From Methylobacterium sp. Leaf99 (lineage in GTDB: Bacteria > Pseudomonadota > Alphaproteobacteria > Rhizobiales > Beijerinckiaceae): a stretch of DNA of 64,000 nucleotides. Positions 26,345-38,594 of this stretch are shown in pieces (within the stretch, counting starts at the first letter, position 1; every line of letters starts with the position of its first letter). The translations under genes and the position numbers were made by a program. The notes below the pieces were generated by a model. The model was not told where the DNA came from. It searched no databases and saw nothing but the letters and a program-made list of their open reading frames with translations. Location: contig NZ_LMMU01000001.1 of assembly GCF_001422375.1 (NCBI RefSeq), positions 744,223 through 808,222 of the forward strand. The letters are read 5' to 3'.

Positions 26345-28321
26345 ATGAAGAAAAATAAGGTCATCTCGGCGGAAGAGGCCATCGCGCTCATCCGGCAGAA
26401 CGACGTCGTGACCACCACGGGCTTCGTCCAGAGCTGCATTCCGGAGGCGCTGCACGCCGCCCTGGAGAAGCGCTTCGTCGACACCGGCGCCCCGCGCGAC
26501 CTCACCCTGATCATGACGGCGGGTGCCGGCGACAGCAAGGGCCTCGGCACCGGGCGCCTGCACCACGAGGGCCTCCTGAAGCGCGTCATCGCGGCCAATT
26601 TCGGCCGGATGCCGAAGGTCGCCAAGGCGGCCCAGGAGAACAAGATCTTCGGCTACAACCTGCCCCAGGGCGTGATCTCGCAGCTCTACCGCGCCTGCGC
26701 CGCCGGCCAGCCGGGGCTGTTCTCCAAGGTCGGCCTGCACACCTACGTCGACCCGCGCCACGGCGGCGGCCGCGTCAACACCCTGACGCAGGACGAGATC
26801 GTCAAGGTGGTGGAGGTCGATGGCGAGGAGTGGCTGTTCTACACCGCCACCAAGATCGACGTCGCCTTCATCCGCGGCACCTCCGCCGATCCCGCCGGCA
26901 ACATCTCCTTCGAGAAGGAGGCCCTGACCCTCGACTGCCTCGCCCAGGCCATGGCGGCCCGCAACAACGGCGGCATCGTCATCGCCCAGGTCGAACGCAT
27001 CGTCGACGACGGCTTCCTGCTGCCGAAGGACGTGCGGGTGCCCGGCATCCTTGTCGACTGCGTGGTGCTGGCCGAGCCCGAGATGCACCGCATGAACTAC
27101 GGCGTGCAGCATGATCCGGCGCTGGCCGGCCAGATCCGCGTGCCGGTGACGGGCATGAAGAAGATGCCGCTCGATGCCCGCAAGATCATCGCCCGGCGCG
27201 CCGCCTTCGAGCTGCCGCCCAACGGCGTGGTCAACCTCGGCGTCGGCGCGCCGGAGGGCATCTCGGCGGTGGCCAACGAGGAGAAGGTGACGCCCTACAT
27301 CACCCTCACCACGGAGGCCGGGGCGGTGGGTGGCGTGCTGGCCAGCGGGTCGAGCTTCGGCGCGGCGACGAACGCCGACTGCGTCATCGACCAGAACCAG
27401 ATGTTCGACTTCTACGACGGCGGCGGCCTCGACATGACCTGCCTGGGTCTGGCCGAGTGCGACCAGCACGGCAACGTCAACACCAGCATGTTCGGCGGCC
27501 GCCTCAACGGCTGCGGCGGCTTCATCAACATCTCGCAGAACGCCCGCTGCGTCGTCTTCGCCGGCACCTTCACGGTGGGCGGCCTCGAGACCGTGGTGGA
27601 GGACGGCCAACTCCGCATCGTCACCGAGGGCCGCGCGCAGAAATTCCTGCCGCAGGTGGAGCAGGTCACCTTCAGCGGCTCCTACGCGCAGAAGCGCTCG
27701 CAGCCGGTGATCTACGTCACCGAGCGCTGCGTCTTCCAGCTCACCGACGAGGGGCTGGAGCTCATCGAGGTGGCGCCGGGCATCGACATCGCGCGGGACA
27801 TCCTGCCCCATATGGGGTTCACCCCCATCATCAAGCAGCCGGCGCTCATGGATGCGCGCCTGTTCCGCGACGAGCCGATGGAACTGCTCGCCGACCTCCT
27901 GAACCTCAACCTGTCGGAGCGCGTCAGCTACGATTCCGAGCGCAACATCCTGTTCGTCAACCTCGAGGGCTGGCATGCCCGCGTGAAGAGCGACATCGAC
28001 GACCTGCGCAAGGTCTTGGTCGGCGCCTGCAAGAAGGCCGGCCAGCGCGTCAACTCCGTGGTCAACCACGACGGGTTCCGCATCAACGAGAACCTTTACG
28101 ACGACTACGCGAGCATGATCCAATACTTGGCGGCGAACTACTACGCGACCACCACCCGCTACGCCACGAGCGCGTTCCTGCGCCTCAAGATGGAGGAGGC
28201 GCTGAACCGCCGCGGCCTCGCCCCCCACGTGTTCGAGCGCAAGGAGGACGCCCACGCCTTCGTCGACGGCCTCGACAAGAAGGTCCGCCGCGCCTCCACG
28301 GCCATCGCGTCGGCGGCGTAG
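26345..28321 (+). CDS. Class I CoA-transferase (YdiF type) with C-terminal extension
   Basis: The 658-residue protein carries both alpha-like (about 1-250) and beta-like (about 270-515) CoA-transferase halves on one chain, as in YdiF, acetate or propionate CoA-transferases that move CoA between short-chain acids. The catalytic Glu324 lies in Thr-Thr-Glu-Ala-Gly-Ala-Val-Gly-Gly, and the second-half Gly-Val-Gly-Ala-Pro-Glu-Gly-Ile loop is present. About 135 extra residues (520-658) follow the family's usual end; they are charged, mixed helix/strand and of unknown role. The ATG at 26345 follows GGGGAGGATC. Substrate is unknown; it may serve polyhydroxybutyrate or acetoacetate metabolism. Confidence 0.85.
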   Translation: MKKNKVISAEEAIALIRQNDVVTTTGFVQSCIPEALHAALEKRFVDTGAPRDLTLIMTAGAGDSKGLGTGRLHHEGLLKRVIAANFGRMPKVAKAAQENKIFGYNLPQGVISQLYRACAAGQPGLFSKVGLHTYVDPRHGGGRVNTLTQDEIVKVVEVDGEEWLFYTATKIDVAFIRGTSADPAGNISFEKEALTLDCLAQAMAARNNGGIVIAQVERIVDDGFLLPKDVRVPGILVDCVVLAEPEMHRMNYGVQHDPALAGQIRVPVTGMKKMPLDARKIIARRAAFELPPNGVVNLGVGAPEGISAVANEEKVTPYITLTTEAGAVGGVLASGSSFGAATNADCVIDQNQMFDFYDGGGLDMTCLGLAECDQHGNVNTSMFGGRLNGCGGFINISQNARCVVFAGTFTVGGLETVVEDGQLRIVTEGRAQKFLPQVEQVTFSGSYAQKRSQPVIYVTERCVFQLTDEGLELIEVAPGIDIARDILPHMGFTPIIKQPALMDARLFRDEPMELLADLLNLNLSERVSYDSERNILFVNLEGWHARVKSDIDDLRKVLVGACKKAGQRVNSVVNHDGFRINENLYDDYASMIQYLAANYYATTTRYATSAFLRLKMEEALNRRGLAPHVFERKEDAHAFVDGLDKKVRRASTAIASAA

Positions 28322-28465
28322 AAAAACCCTCTCCCCCCTGCGGGAGAGGGTTGTCGCGGAGCGACCGGGAGGGGGGCAGCGCCGCTTTCTCCGGAAAAAC
28401 CTGAGCTGGCCCCTCTCCCGCCGGCTCCGCAGGCACCCTCCCCCGCAAAGGGGGGAGGGTTTTCG
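28322..28465. repeat. Palindromic intergenic repeat after the CoA-transferase gene
   Basis: About 140 bp with two end hairpins (AAACCCTCTCCCCCCTGCGG... at 28323-28352 and CACCCTCCCCCGCAAAGGGG... at 28434-28462) and a middle segment containing CTTTCTCCGG. The right hairpin runs into TTTT and the left one into TT, so it probably also terminates transcription. It belongs to the same family as 5505-5646. Confidence 0.75.
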
Positions 28466-28492
28466 CGCTCGAATACCGAAGCACCCCAAAGA

Positions 28493-29413
28493 ATGATCGT
28501 CCGTTCGCGTCCGGGGCTCCTGACGATCCTGTTCACCCTGCGCGGCTCGATCCTGCCGCAGGTGGCGCCCAAGGTCCTCGGCATCACCGCCGTGGCGGCC
28601 GGCGTGACGGCGGCGGAGATGCGCTGGCCCGAGGCGTTTCCCATCACCGCCGGGGTCGGGCCGTTCACCCTCATCGGCCTGGCCCTGTCGATCTTCCTGA
28701 GCTTTCGCAATGGCGCCTGCTACGACCGCTGGTGGGAGGCGCGCCGGGCCTGGGGCGCGCTCATCGTCGAGACGCGGGGCATCGCCCGCCTGCTCGCCGC
28801 CCTCCTGCCGGAGCCGGCACAGGCGGATCTGCGCCGGCGCGTCCTGCGGCGGCTGTCGGGGTTCGCCCACGCCCTCCACGCGCAGGTGCGGGGCGGCGAC
28901 GAGGTCGCGGCGGCCGCGCCCTGGCTCCCGCCCGGGGAGGCCGATTCCATCGCCCGCAAGCCGAGCCCGGCCGACGCGGTGCTGGCGCATCTCACCGCCG
29001 ACCTCGCCGGCGCCTACCGATCGGGCGCCCTCACGGACGTGCTGTTCGGGGTGCTGGAGCAGCGCGTCGCGGCCCTGTCCCAGGCCCAGATCGTGTGCGA
29101 GCGCATCCACGGCACGCCCCTGCCCTTCGCCTACACTCTGCTCCTGTACCGGACGGCGTGGCTCTACTGCCTGCTGCTGCCGTTCGGGCTCGCCGCCTCC
29201 CTCGGCTGGGCGACGCCGCTCGCCGTGGCGCTGGTCGCCTACACCTTCTTCGGCCTCGACGCGCTGGGCGACGAACTCGAGGAGCCCTTCGGGACGGAGC
29301 CCAACGACCTGCCCCTCGACGCCCTCCTGCACACCCTCGACGGCATCGTCCTCGACGCCCTCGGCGAACCGGCGCCGCCAGCGCTCAAGCCGGAGCGGTA
29401 CTGGCTGACGTGA
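28493..29413 (+). CDS. Bestrophin-like (UPF0187) membrane channel
   Basis: A 306-residue inner-membrane protein with the bestrophin signature Leu-Ser-Phe-Arg-Asn-Gly-Ala-Cys-Tyr-Asp-Arg-Trp-Trp-Glu-Ala-Arg near residue 70-83, and the Phe-Phe-Gly-Leu-Asp-Ala-Leu-Gly-Asp-Glu-Leu-Glu-Glu-Pro-Phe-Gly block near 255-270. Bacterial members (YneE) form pentameric ion channels, anion or sodium selective. It starts 30 bp after the repeat element, so it is probably transcribed on its own. Ion preference cannot be read from sequence. Confidence 0.9.
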   Translation: MIVRSRPGLLTILFTLRGSILPQVAPKVLGITAVAAGVTAAEMRWPEAFPITAGVGPFTLIGLALSIFLSFRNGACYDRWWEARRAWGALIVETRGIARLLAALLPEPAQADLRRRVLRRLSGFAHALHAQVRGGDEVAAAAPWLPPGEADSIARKPSPADAVLAHLTADLAGAYRSGALTDVLFGVLEQRVAALSQAQIVCERIHGTPLPFAYTLLLYRTAWLYCLLLPFGLAASLGWATPLAVALVAYTFFGLDALGDELEEPFGTEPNDLPLDALLHTLDGIVLDALGEPAPPALKPERYWLT

Positions 29414-29462
29414 GGGAGCGACCGCGCCGGCGGCAAGTCAGCGCCCGACGGCGAAGCGCCGC

Positions 29463-30308
29463 TCACAGCTTGGGGGGGGCCGTCCCGGGGGCGTCGTCGG
29501 CGGCGCGCTTGTCGATGACGGCGGCGAAGTCCTCCGGCGACTTGTCGAGGAACTCGTCCAGGGCCGCCTGGAACTTCGCCTTGTCCTTCTCGCCGGGGCA
29601 GCGCGGCTCGGCGCGGCCGGCGACCGCCTTGGCGATCTCGGCCTCGATGGCCGCCATCTCCCTGCGCAGGGATTGGATCTTCGCGTCGAAGGCCGTGCGC
29701 TGCTTGCCCGTCGTCGCGACGTCGCATTCCTTGATCGCCGCCTCCATCAGGGCGCCGAGGTGGTAGCTCTTGATCCGGGCCTCGGACGGCAGGGACGGCG
29801 ATGGAGCCGGCGCGACGGGGGTCACGTCGCAGCGGCGCAGGGATTCGTAGGCTTCGGGGAAGCCGGCGAGGTCGAAATCGCCGTCGGCACCGTCAAGCTT
29901 CAGGATCATCTTCTTGGCGGCGAGCATCTGCGGCATCAGCGTCGCCGGGACCGTCGTGGTCAGGCTCGTCCCGTCGCCGGTCCAGGTGTGCCTGGAGAGG
30001 GCGACGCGCTTGTCCAGCATCAGGGGAACGCGGACCTTCTCGTTCTTGTCCCAGGTCCAATGCTCGTAGATGAACGTCATCATGGCCTGGTCGTCGGCCA
30101 GCGCGAAGACCAGGACGTTCACGGCGTTGCCGTCGTCGGGGTCCTTGTAGGACTTGCTCATGAGGCAGGTCGAGCCGTTCGTCCCCGGGGCCGAGCGCTC
30201 GATATCCCACCCCTTGGCCTTCTCGAACGGGATCTCGCCGGCGCCGTGGGCCGACGCGGCGAAGAGGTTGAGGGCCGCCAGGCCCGCGACGAGGAAGAGA
30301 TGTCTCAA
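29463..30308 (-). CDS. Secreted protein of unknown function
   Basis: A 281-residue protein with a signal peptide (about 1-23, ending Ala-Ser-Ala-His-Gly-Ala before Gly-Glu-Ile). The middle is beta-rich with single tryptophans; a proline-rich hinge (about 166-175) precedes a charged helical C-terminal part (about 195-281) with one cysteine. No family is recognised. It converges with the bestrophin gene; the two stops are 50 bp apart. Confidence 0.7.
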   Translation of the reverse strand: MRHLFLVAGLAALNLFAASAHGAGEIPFEKAKGWDIERSAPGTNGSTCLMSKSYKDPDDGNAVNVLVFALADDQAMMTFIYEHWTWDKNEKVRVPLMLDKRVALSRHTWTGDGTSLTTTVPATLMPQMLAAKKMILKLDGADGDFDLAGFPEAYESLRRCDVTPVAPAPSPSLPSEARIKSYHLGALMEAAIKECDVATTGKQRTAFDAKIQSLRREMAAIEAEIAKAVAGRAEPRCPGEKDKAKFQAALDEFLDKSPEDFAAVIDKRAADDAPGTAPPKL

Positions 30309-30909
30309 GACTGCCTCCGGGCGGCCCGTGGCAGCCGTCTGCGGTGCAGGGTGCGCCGGGAGGCCTTACGGTTCGATTGAGAGGCGGCGAGAAGATCGAA
30401 GACTGTTCTCGCTCGATCACCCCGGATCGTAGCGTCGCGACGGGCCCCCTCTCCTGTTTGGGCTACGGCATTCACACATCTCGCGGGCAGCACGGGTCCC
30501 CTCTCCTGGAAGGAGAGGGACAGGGTGAGGTGTGTGACCTTTTCGGAGAGTCCAAACACCTCACCCCAACCCTCTCCTTTCAGGAGAGGGAGCACCGGTG
30601 GGCCTTACGCCCGTATCCGGATGCAGTCCGGTGTCCTGCCGCTGCACGGAATCGGCCCATTCGCAGTTGTGTGAATCCGGTAGCCTGTTTGGGACAGGGT
30701 TGGGGTGAGGTGTGCGAACTCTCCGGAGACTCCACACACCTCACCCTGTCCCTCTCCTTCCAGGAGAGGGGACCGGCGCTCCACCTCAGATCGCCGGACA
30801 CGCTCGATTGTCCGAACCAATCGGCCGGAGTCGGCCGGAGTTCGCATGACGGGTCGACAACGGGCCCGTGCCGAGGGCACCCGCCGCCAGCCTCCGACCG
30901 CAAGCCCCC
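30309..30909. repeat. Intergenic region filled by palindromic repeats
   Basis: No gene is seen in these 601 bp. Two related long inverted repeats, about 30501-30597 and 30690-30775, each have arms of the form CTCTCCTTCCAGGAGAGG next to CACACCTCACCCTGTCC or its complement. The segment 30461-30513 recurs in reverse orientation at 56079-56131 with 51 of 53 matches. An 11-bp tandem repeat (GTCGGCCGGAG type) lies near 30824-30846. Confidence 0.75.
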
Positions 30910-32602
<1,693 letters not shown>

Positions 32603-32701
32603 GGTGTCGGGTCTCGCTCTGTGTGCGAAGGGTCGGTGTGCCCTTGCGTTGAAGCGAATATGCGGTGCAGTGCAGCATGGATCAAACAGAACGTATCGAT
32701 A

Positions 32702-33652
32702 ATGACTATTGATCACGTCGATCTCACCCGCATCGACCTGAACCTGCTGGTGGCCCTCGACGCCCTGCTGTCCGAGCGCGGCGTCACCCGCGCGGCGGCC
32801 CGCATCGGCATCGGCCAGTCGGCCATGAGCTCGTCGCTCGCCCGCCTGCGCCTCCTGTTCGGCGACGAACTCCTGACCCGGGCCCCCGAGGGCATGCGCC
32901 CGACGCCCCGCGCCCTGGCCCTGGCCGAGCCCGTCCGCACCCTGCTGCGGCAGGTGCAGTCCCTGGTCCGGCGCGACGCGGTGTTCGATCCGCGCACGGT
33001 GACCCGCACCTTCACCATCGGCCTGCCCGACAGCGCCGAGGTGCTGCTCGGGCCCCGGCTGCTCGCCTACCTGCGGGCGGAGGCGCCGGGGATCAGCCTG
33101 CTGCTGCGCTCCATCGACCGCATCCGCATCCTGCAGGAGCTCGACGCCGACCGGGTCGATCTCGGCATCGGCTTCTTCACGGAGGGGCAGACCCACCACA
33201 AGCGCCGCCTGCTCTACCGCGACAACTACCTCTGCATGTTCAACGCCGACCTCGTCGGCATCACGCCGCCGATCTCCCTCGAAGACTACGTCCGCTTCCC
33301 CCACATCCTCACCAGCCTGAAGGAGACGGCGCACGGGGTGGTGGACGATGCCCTGGCGAAACGGGGCCTGAGCCGGACGCTGGCGGTGACGACGCCGCGC
33401 TTCCTCGCCGTGCCGTTCCTCGTGCGCAGCGCCCCGGTGATCACCACCATGCACGCGCGCCTCGCCACCTTCTTCGCCGGGGCGCTGGGGCTCAGCGTCA
33501 GCCCGGCCCCGGTGGCGCTCGAGGACGTGGCGATCTCGATGCTGTGGCACGCCTCCTACGACGACGATCCGGCCCATCGCTGGCTGCGTGCCACGATCCT
33601 GCGCCTCACGGAGGCCGACGAGCCGGGCACCGCGTTCGGCGCGGCGCGTTGA
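32702..33652 (+). CDS. LysR-type transcriptional regulator
   Basis: The 316-residue product has an N-terminal winged helix (about 8-68; Asp-Leu-Asn-Leu-Leu-Val-Ala-Leu-Asp-Ala-Leu-Leu then Val-Thr-Arg-Ala-Ala-x-Arg-x-Gly-Ile-Gly-Gln-Ser-Ala-Met-Ser) and an effector-binding domain (about 95-300). The HTH resembles the NodD/LeuO-like branch. The ATG at 32702 is directly preceded by an AT-rich stretch. It is divergent from the small secreted protein gene at 32602; the 99-bp gap probably holds both promoters and the operator. The effector is unknown. Confidence 0.9.
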   Translation: MTIDHVDLTRIDLNLLVALDALLSERGVTRAAARIGIGQSAMSSSLARLRLLFGDELLTRAPEGMRPTPRALALAEPVRTLLRQVQSLVRRDAVFDPRTVTRTFTIGLPDSAEVLLGPRLLAYLRAEAPGISLLLRSIDRIRILQELDADRVDLGIGFFTEGQTHHKRRLLYRDNYLCMFNADLVGITPPISLEDYVRFPHILTSLKETAHGVVDDALAKRGLSRTLAVTTPRFLAVPFLVRSAPVITTMHARLATFFAGALGLSVSPAPVALEDVAISMLWHASYDDDPAHRWLRATILRLTEADEPGTAFGAAR

Positions 33653-33675
33653 GACCGGACACGAGGAGGACGCCC

Positions 33676-33840
33676 ATGGCCGACGATCACGACGAAAAGT
33701 CCGACGGGACGGCGAAGAAGCCCGCCAACGTCGCCCCCGACGCGGTGAAGGACCCCAACGAGAAGACCGGCGGCAAGCCCGGCCAGGGCCCGAAGGGCGG
33801 CGGCACGCCCGACGACGAGACCGACCCCGGCGGCGGCTGA
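33676..33840 (+). CDS. Small disordered hydrophilic protein
   Basis: A 54-residue product made almost only of Asp, Lys, Glu, Gly, Pro and Asn, with no hydrophobic core, ending in a Gly-rich tail. It is probably intrinsically disordered. The ATG at 33676 has a strong ribosome-binding site (GAGGAGG) and starts 23 bp after the LysR gene, and codons favour G/C at position three, so I judge it real. Function is unknown; such proteins often appear in stress responses. Confidence 0.6.
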   Translation: MADDHDEKSDGTAKKPANVAPDAVKDPNEKTGGKPGQGPKGGGTPDDETDPGGG

Positions 33841-33897
33841 GCCGGCCATTGTCGGACGGGGGCGGACCGGTACTGTGTCGCCAGAGGGAGACACGCC

Positions 33898-35568
33898 ATG
33901 AACGCCCCCGAACTGAACGCCCCCGCTTCGGCTTCGACGGCCGGAACCTCGATCTACGACCGGGATCTCGACAAGAATCCCGCCAACCACCAGCCGCTCA
34001 CGCCCCTGAGCTACCTCGACCAGGCGGCGCGGGTGTTTCCCGACCACGTCGCGGTGATCCACGGGCCCCTGCGCCGGAGCTACGCCGAGCTCTACGCGCG
34101 CAGCCGGCGCCTCGCCGCGGCCCTCGCCGCCCGCGGCATCGGCCGGGGCGACACCGTGGCGGTGATGCTCGCCAACACGCCCGAGATGATCGAGTGCCAT
34201 TACGGGGTGCCGATGACCGGCGCCGTGCTCAACACCCTGAACACCCGGCTGGACGCCGCCGGCCTCGCCTTCTGCCTCGACCACGGCGAGGCCAAGGTGC
34301 TCATCACCGACGGAGAGTTTTCGCACATTGTCGCGTCCGCCCTGGCGCTGGCGGCGGCAAAGCCCCTGGTCGTCGACGTGGACGATCCGGTCTTCACCGG
34401 CGCCGGCGTCCCCGTCGGCGAACTCGCCTACGAGGCTCTGCTGGCGGAAGGCGATCCGGACGCCGACTGGGCGATGCCGGCCGACGAGTGGGACGCGATC
34501 TCCCTCAACTACACCTCGGGCACCACGGGCGACCCCAAGGGCGTGGTCTATCACCACCGCGGCGCCGCCCTGCTGTCGCTGGGCAACGTCATCACCGGCA
34601 ATCTCGGCCAGCACCCGGTCTATCTCTGGACCCTGCCGATGTTCCACTGCAACGGCTGGTGCTTCCCCTGGACCCTGTCGGTGGTGGCCGGCACCCATGT
34701 CTGCCTCAGGCAGGTGCGGGCCGGGGCGCTCTACGAGTCAATCGCCCGGCACGGCGTCACGCATCTCTGCGGCGCGCCCATCGTCATGCAGCTCCTGCTC
34801 GGAGCCTCCGACGCCGAGCGCCGCCCCCTCCCCCACCGGGTCGCCTTCCTGACCGCCGCCGCCCCGCCGCCCCAGGCGGTGCTCGCCGCCATGGGGGAGG
34901 CCGGCTTCGACGTCACCCACCTCTACGGGCTCACCGAGACCTATGGCCCCGCCGTGGTCAATGCCTGGCACCGGGACTGGGACGCCCTCGACGCCGACGC
35001 CCGCGCGGAGAAGATGGCGCGCCAGGGCGTGCGCTACCCCGTGCTGGAGGGGTTCGACATCCGCGATCCCGAGACCGGCGACTCCGTGCCGGCCGACGGG
35101 ACGACCCTGGGCGAGGCGATGTTCCGCGGCAACGTGGTGATGCGCGGCTACCTCAAGAACCCGGCGGCGACGCAGGCCGCGTTCAAGGGCGGCTGGTTCC
35201 GCTCCGGCGACCTCGGGGTGAAGCACCCGGACGGCTACATCCAGCTGAAGGACCGCTCGAAGGACATCATCATCTCGGGCGGCGAGAACATTTCCTCCAT
35301 CGAGGTCGAGGACGCCCTGTTCCGCCACCCCGCCGTCGCCTCCGCCGCCGTGGTCGCCCGGCCCGACGCGAAGTGGGGCGAGACCCCCATGGCCTTCGTC
35401 GAGCTCAAACCCGGCGCCACCGTGGCGGCCGACGCCCTCATCGCCTGGTGCCGCGAGCGCCTCGCCGGCTACAAGCTGCCGCGCCACATCGTGTTCGGAG
35501 ACTTGCCGAAGACGGCGACGGGCAAGGTGCAGAAGTATCTGCTGCGGGAACGGGCGAAGGCGGAGTGA
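33898..35568 (+). CDS. Acyl-CoA synthetase (AMP-forming)
   Basis: The 556-residue enzyme activates a carboxylic acid to acyl-CoA via an acyl-adenylate. The P-loop-like Tyr-Thr-Ser-Gly-Thr-Thr-Gly-Asp-Pro-Lys-Gly (about 205-215), the Leu-Tyr-Gly-Leu-Thr-Glu-Thr-Tyr-Gly block (about 342-350), the Arg-Ser-Lys-Asp-Ile-Ile-Ile-Ser-Gly-Gly-Glu-Asn motif and the catalytic Lys in Thr-Ala-Thr-Gly-Lys-Val-Gln-Lys near the end are all present. The overall pattern fits the medium/long-chain or DmdB-like group. Which acid it uses cannot be told. It has its own ribosome-binding site (GAGGGAGA). Confidence 0.9.
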   Translation: MNAPELNAPASASTAGTSIYDRDLDKNPANHQPLTPLSYLDQAARVFPDHVAVIHGPLRRSYAELYARSRRLAAALAARGIGRGDTVAVMLANTPEMIECHYGVPMTGAVLNTLNTRLDAAGLAFCLDHGEAKVLITDGEFSHIVASALALAAAKPLVVDVDDPVFTGAGVPVGELAYEALLAEGDPDADWAMPADEWDAISLNYTSGTTGDPKGVVYHHRGAALLSLGNVITGNLGQHPVYLWTLPMFHCNGWCFPWTLSVVAGTHVCLRQVRAGALYESIARHGVTHLCGAPIVMQLLLGASDAERRPLPHRVAFLTAAAPPPQAVLAAMGEAGFDVTHLYGLTETYGPAVVNAWHRDWDALDADARAEKMARQGVRYPVLEGFDIRDPETGDSVPADGTTLGEAMFRGNVVMRGYLKNPAATQAAFKGGWFRSGDLGVKHPDGYIQLKDRSKDIIISGGENISSIEVEDALFRHPAVASAAVVARPDAKWGETPMAFVELKPGATVAADALIAWCRERLAGYKLPRHIVFGDLPKTATGKVQKYLLRERAKAE

Positions 35569-35946
35569 GGCCGGACGCATGCGAACTCAACGCGGCCGCG
35601 TCGGGGCGAGGAAACCTCGCAAGACTCCCGACCGCCACCGGTCCGGTTTTCGGCATCACCGGAACTTTGAGAGAGACACTTAATCCATCAAACTTAAGTG
35701 AAATTCGCTCGGGAACGTTTGTTTCAAGTCTTGCTTGAGTCCACGAGCGTGAAAGCGCCGTACAATTCGTCCCGAACCTGCCCCGAAGCGGCGCCCCGGC
35801 TCGGGAGACGCGTGTTTGATGGTGTCTCTTCGTCCGACGCCGTCCTTCCGTACGGTCGGCGAGCCGAGCGGCGATCCGAGACGGTGATGCCGGACACCGC
35901 TCGGCAGTTCGCGGCAGAACAGATCGAAACGAGAGGGCGGCAACGC
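35569..35946. promoter_or_regulatory. Intergenic region with 7-bp inverted repeat
   Basis: No gene is convincing here. Around 35660-35735 the sequence is AT-richer than its surroundings and has an inverted repeat CACTTAA (35677-35683) and TTAAGTG (35694-35700), a likely operator or promoter part for the small membrane protein gene downstream. Confidence 0.35.
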
Positions 35947-36096
35947 ATGGAAACTTCGGCCAAACCCCACTACGGCTCCGAGCAGAAGAGAAAGTCGACG
36001 AACCTCCTCTATATCCTGGGGTTCCTGACCGTTCTGATCATCGTCGTGTTCTGCGCCCTGTACTTCTTCGGCCAACGTTTCGGCGTTCCGGTTTGA
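35947..36096 (+). CDS. Small single-pass membrane protein
   Basis: From the ATG at 35947 the product is 49 residues: a charged N-terminus (about 1-17), one membrane helix (about 20-41, Leu-Leu-Tyr-Ile-Leu-Gly-Phe-Leu-Thr-Val-Leu-Ile-Ile-Val-Val-Phe) and a short tail. GAGAGGGCGG upstream can serve as ribosome-binding site. An in-frame ATG at 35887 would add 20 residues. The next gene begins 2 bp after its stop, so the two probably share a transcript. No function is known. Confidence 0.5.
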   Translation: METSAKPHYGSEQKRKSTNLLYILGFLTVLIIVVFCALYFFGQRFGVPV

Positions 36097-36098
36097 GG

Positions 36099-36407
36099 AT
36101 GCGTCCGATCAACATGATCCGAATGACAGGCGTCGCGGATGTCGGTCCCCGGAGGACGAAGCCCCAGGGGCGACGGTTTCTCGCCACGGCCCTCCTGGGT
36201 GTCGGCTCCCTTGCATTGGCCTGTTCCGAGGCCGGCGCGCGTCCGTCCACGGCCGTGCCCCATGCCGATTGGCAGCGGAAATGCGAAGGACGCGCCGAGC
36301 ACAACAAGATGCGGCAGAAACTGAGGGCGCCGTTCATCAAGCAGTGCGTGGCGGGTTACCGTATCAACGCGGGCAAGGACCTTCAGGCCAAGAAGGAAAA
36401 GTTCTAG
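36099..36407 (+). CDS. Small exported protein with PsiF-like Cys spacing
   Basis: The product is 102 residues: a basic start, a hydrophobic export segment (about 28-43, Phe-Leu-Ala-Thr-Ala-Leu-Leu-Gly-Val-Gly-Ser-Leu-Ala-Leu-Ala), then a short basic mature part. Its two cysteines are 21 residues apart, as in the PsiF repeat, with Ala, Arg, Phe and Cys at matching positions. It directly follows the small membrane protein gene. The start at 36099 is chosen over later Met codons because it is closest to the upstream stop. The family call is tentative. Confidence 0.5.
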   Translation: MRPINMIRMTGVADVGPRRTKPQGRRFLATALLGVGSLALACSEAGARPSTAVPHADWQRKCEGRAEHNKMRQKLRAPFIKQCVAGYRINAGKDLQAKKEKF

Positions 36408-36469
36408 GCGGGTTCGGTCGATGGCCGTTCCCGCTCCGAAGCACATCGTTCGGGTCGGCTCCCAAACGA

Positions 36470-36498
36470 AAAAGGCCGGGCGATGAGCCCGGCCTTCG
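36470..36498 (-). terminator. Rho-independent terminator of typA
   Basis: On the minus strand a perfect 10-bp stem (AAGGCCGGGC / GCCCGGCCTT) with a 5-base loop runs into TTTC. It lies about 30 bp past the typA stop. Confidence 0.85.
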
Positions 36499-36526
36499 TC
36501 GTATTCGAACCGTGAGGCGTGCCGCG

Positions 36527-38347
<1,821 letters not shown>

Positions 38348-38516
38348 AGGGTATCCGGAAGCGAGAAGAGCCCGTCACGCGACGGGCCGCAGGAATGCGG
38401 CCGGCTGCGCCGGGTCACGGGATCGAGCTATCGCGTCGCAATAGAAGGTGTCGGGCGTTCCGGCAAGGGGTCGCGTCGGCATGCCCCCTCCCCGTCCCGC
38501 GCGGGATCGCCGCGCG

Positions 38517-38594
38517 CGGCCGGCGGCCTTGAGGATTCAGGGCCGGCCGGCGGCCTCCGGGATCAGGGCCTGCCGGCGGCTTCCAGGATCAGGG
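38517..38594. repeat. 26-bp tandem repeat (about x3) at a gene 3' end
   Basis: Three units (38517-38542, 38543-38568, 38569-38594) of the form CCTGCCGGCGGCTTCCAGGATCAGGG. The unit at 38569-38594 codes for the last residues of the hydrolase (Leu-Ile-Leu-Glu-Ala-Ala-Gly-Arg); the next holds its TGA stop. The outer units lie after the stop, so this is a tandem copy of a gene end. Confidence 0.85.

Noticed and set aside
25775..29332. Very long minus-strand open frame (over 1,000 codons) across the CoA-transferase and bestrophin genes
   Set aside because: It is opposite two genes with clear family motifs, has low-complexity Gly/Ala/Arg/Asp composition and no motifs; such frames arise from high GC.
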